Positions 6,524 through 7,382 of a stretch of DNA of 7,382 nucleotides are shown here, piece by piece; within the stretch, counting starts at the first letter, position 1; each line of letters begins with the position of its first letter. The position numbers were made by a program, and so were the translations under genes. This DNA comes from Burkholderiales bacterium (GTDB taxonomy: Bacteria; Pseudomonadota; Gammaproteobacteria; Burkholderiales; Ga0077523). The notes under the pieces were generated by a model, which saw only the letters and a program-made list of their open reading frames with translations, was not told the origin of the DNA and searched no databases. The stretch spans positions 1 through 7,382 of the forward strand of contig JALORJ010000122.1 in the NCBI GenBank assembly GCA_025459035.1. The letters run 5' to 3'.

Positions 6524-7382
6524 ATGAATCGATCTCCGTTCCTTCGCCGATCTATTGCCGTTGCGCTGATGTCAGCCTCGCTTGCTGCGTCATCCGCATG
6601 GGCCACGATCACCAGCGCGGCACGCCTTTCGCCGCTTCGCGTGCAGTTGTTCGACCTCGCACCCGACGACGGAGTCGCACCGTCGATCGATTGGACCAGT
6701 CAGCGCAGCACCGGCAACTTCAGTTCCGTTCTCGGACAGGCAGACGACTTGTCGACGCCCGCCGTAGCCCAGGTAAACCTGATCGGCGGGACGTCTCGGG
6801 ATTCGTTCACGAGGACAGTCACCGACGGTGCGAACTTCGTGACCACTTCGATCGATGCCAGAGGCGCCAGTATCTTCGGCCGCAACAACGTCGCAGGGCG
6901 TCACTTCATGACGGTGACCGGCGCACTGGCCGACGGCGGGTGGTACACGCTGTCGCCACAGACACGCTTGGTGATCTCCGCCGACGCCGAGATCTCGTTC
7001 AGTTCGGACGGACACCTTTTCGACAACGCATCCGGGTACGTCCACCTGCGCACGCGCGAAGCCGACATGACGGACCCGCGCGTGTTCGGCCGGCGATCGC
7101 AGGACTTGATGGATGTGGAGATGCGTATTCGATTCACGCCGCCTCGCGGGCACGGACCACGCAAGGTCAGTGATTCCAGAACACTGGTTCTGGACTTGAG
7201 CAATCCGGACGACTTGCCGTTCCGAGGCTTGCTCACGATCGAGATGTCGGCAGGGGCGGCCTTTTCCCTTGGCGACAACGGGGTAGTGATCGACGACCCG
7301 CCGCAGCCTGTCCCGGAGCCCGCCAGCTGGATGACTGCGTTACTCGGGCTCGCAGGTGCGTCCGTTGTCCGTCGCCGCAGGG
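6524..7382 (+). CDS. PEP-CTERM sorting domain-containing secreted protein, open at window end
   Basis: This is a secreted protein with the C-terminal sorting signal recognised by exosortase (EpsH-type) systems. The 286 residues present read MNRSPFLRRS, a hydrophobic stretch, and a likely signal-peptidase cut after AWA at residue 27. The C-terminal tag is textbook: VPEPASW (263-269), a short hydrophobic helix MTALLGLAGASVV and an all-Arg run beginning at residue 282. The frame is still open at the last base, and the stop is expected within a few codons. The 27-262 region is polar, beta-prone and free of cysteine, with a LSPQTRLVISADAEISF segment of a kind seen in other PEP-CTERM proteins; no enzyme motif is recognised. 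GC is visibly lower (62% in the line at 6781-6840 against 70% in an aroG line), with more A/T-ending codons. No exosortase gene is in the window. No Shine-Dalgarno site is evident. Its specific job is unknown; extracellular-matrix or surface roles are family-level inference. Confidence 0.9.
   Translation, partial: MNRSPFLRRSIAVALMSASLAASSAWATITSAARLSPLRVQLFDLAPDDGVAPSIDWTSQRSTGNFSSVLGQADDLSTPAVAQVNLIGGTSRDSFTRTVTDGANFVTTSIDARGASIFGRNNVAGRHFMTVTGALADGGWYTLSPQTRLVISADAEISFSSDGHLFDNASGYVHLRTREADMTDPRVFGRRSQDLMDVEMRIRFTPPRGHGPRKVSDSRTLVLDLSNPDDLPFRGLLTIEMSAGAAFSLGDNGVVIDDPPQPVPEPASWMTALLGLAGASVVRRRR

Noticed and set aside
6590..7173. Open frames on both strands overlapping the PEP-CTERM gene
   Set aside because: They lack signal peptides or domains, and the third frame has a signal peptide at one end and a VPEP sorting tag at the other.

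Overview
The window is high-GC DNA (about 70% by eye, above 90% in the Ala/Gly/Pro-rich part of one gene) with dense coding on both strands. A DUF1631 protein, an AroG-type DAHP synthase and a PEP-CTERM (exosortase-sorted) protein together point to a Gram-negative betaproteobacterium, most likely Burkholderiales or a relative. That placement is inferred from family distribution, not from a search.

Layout. Positions 1-2437, minus strand: three genes of a peptide/nickel-type ABC importer. In transcription order they are a DppC-like permease (2437-1598), a DppB-like permease (1589-666, 8 nt later), and, after a 160-nt hairpin-rich gap, the N-terminal 168 residues of a secreted SBP_bac_5 solute-binding protein (505 to beyond base 1). 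No ATPase gene is visible. Positions 2438-2598: a divergent intergenic region with a cluster of small palindromes and a C-rich tract that forms a G-quadruplex motif on the minus strand. Positions 2599-5322, plus strand: a large DUF1631 protein of unknown function. Positions 5394-6464, plus strand: aroG, the first enzyme of aromatic amino-acid synthesis, with all four metal ligands present. Positions 6524-7382, plus strand: a secreted PEP-CTERM protein whose reading frame is still open at the window edge. It is visibly lower in GC than its neighbours.

How the genes fit together. The minus-strand genes form one transport unit: the binding protein captures a solute in the periplasm and the two permeases form the channel. 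The plus-strand genes have no evident shared pathway; they look like independent neighbours in the same direction. I see no rRNA, tRNA, CRISPR array, insertion sequence or phage gene, and no gap above 300 bases. I do not see a clearly new multi-gene system. The least understood items are the DUF1631 protein, the PEP-CTERM protein and the divergent regulatory region.
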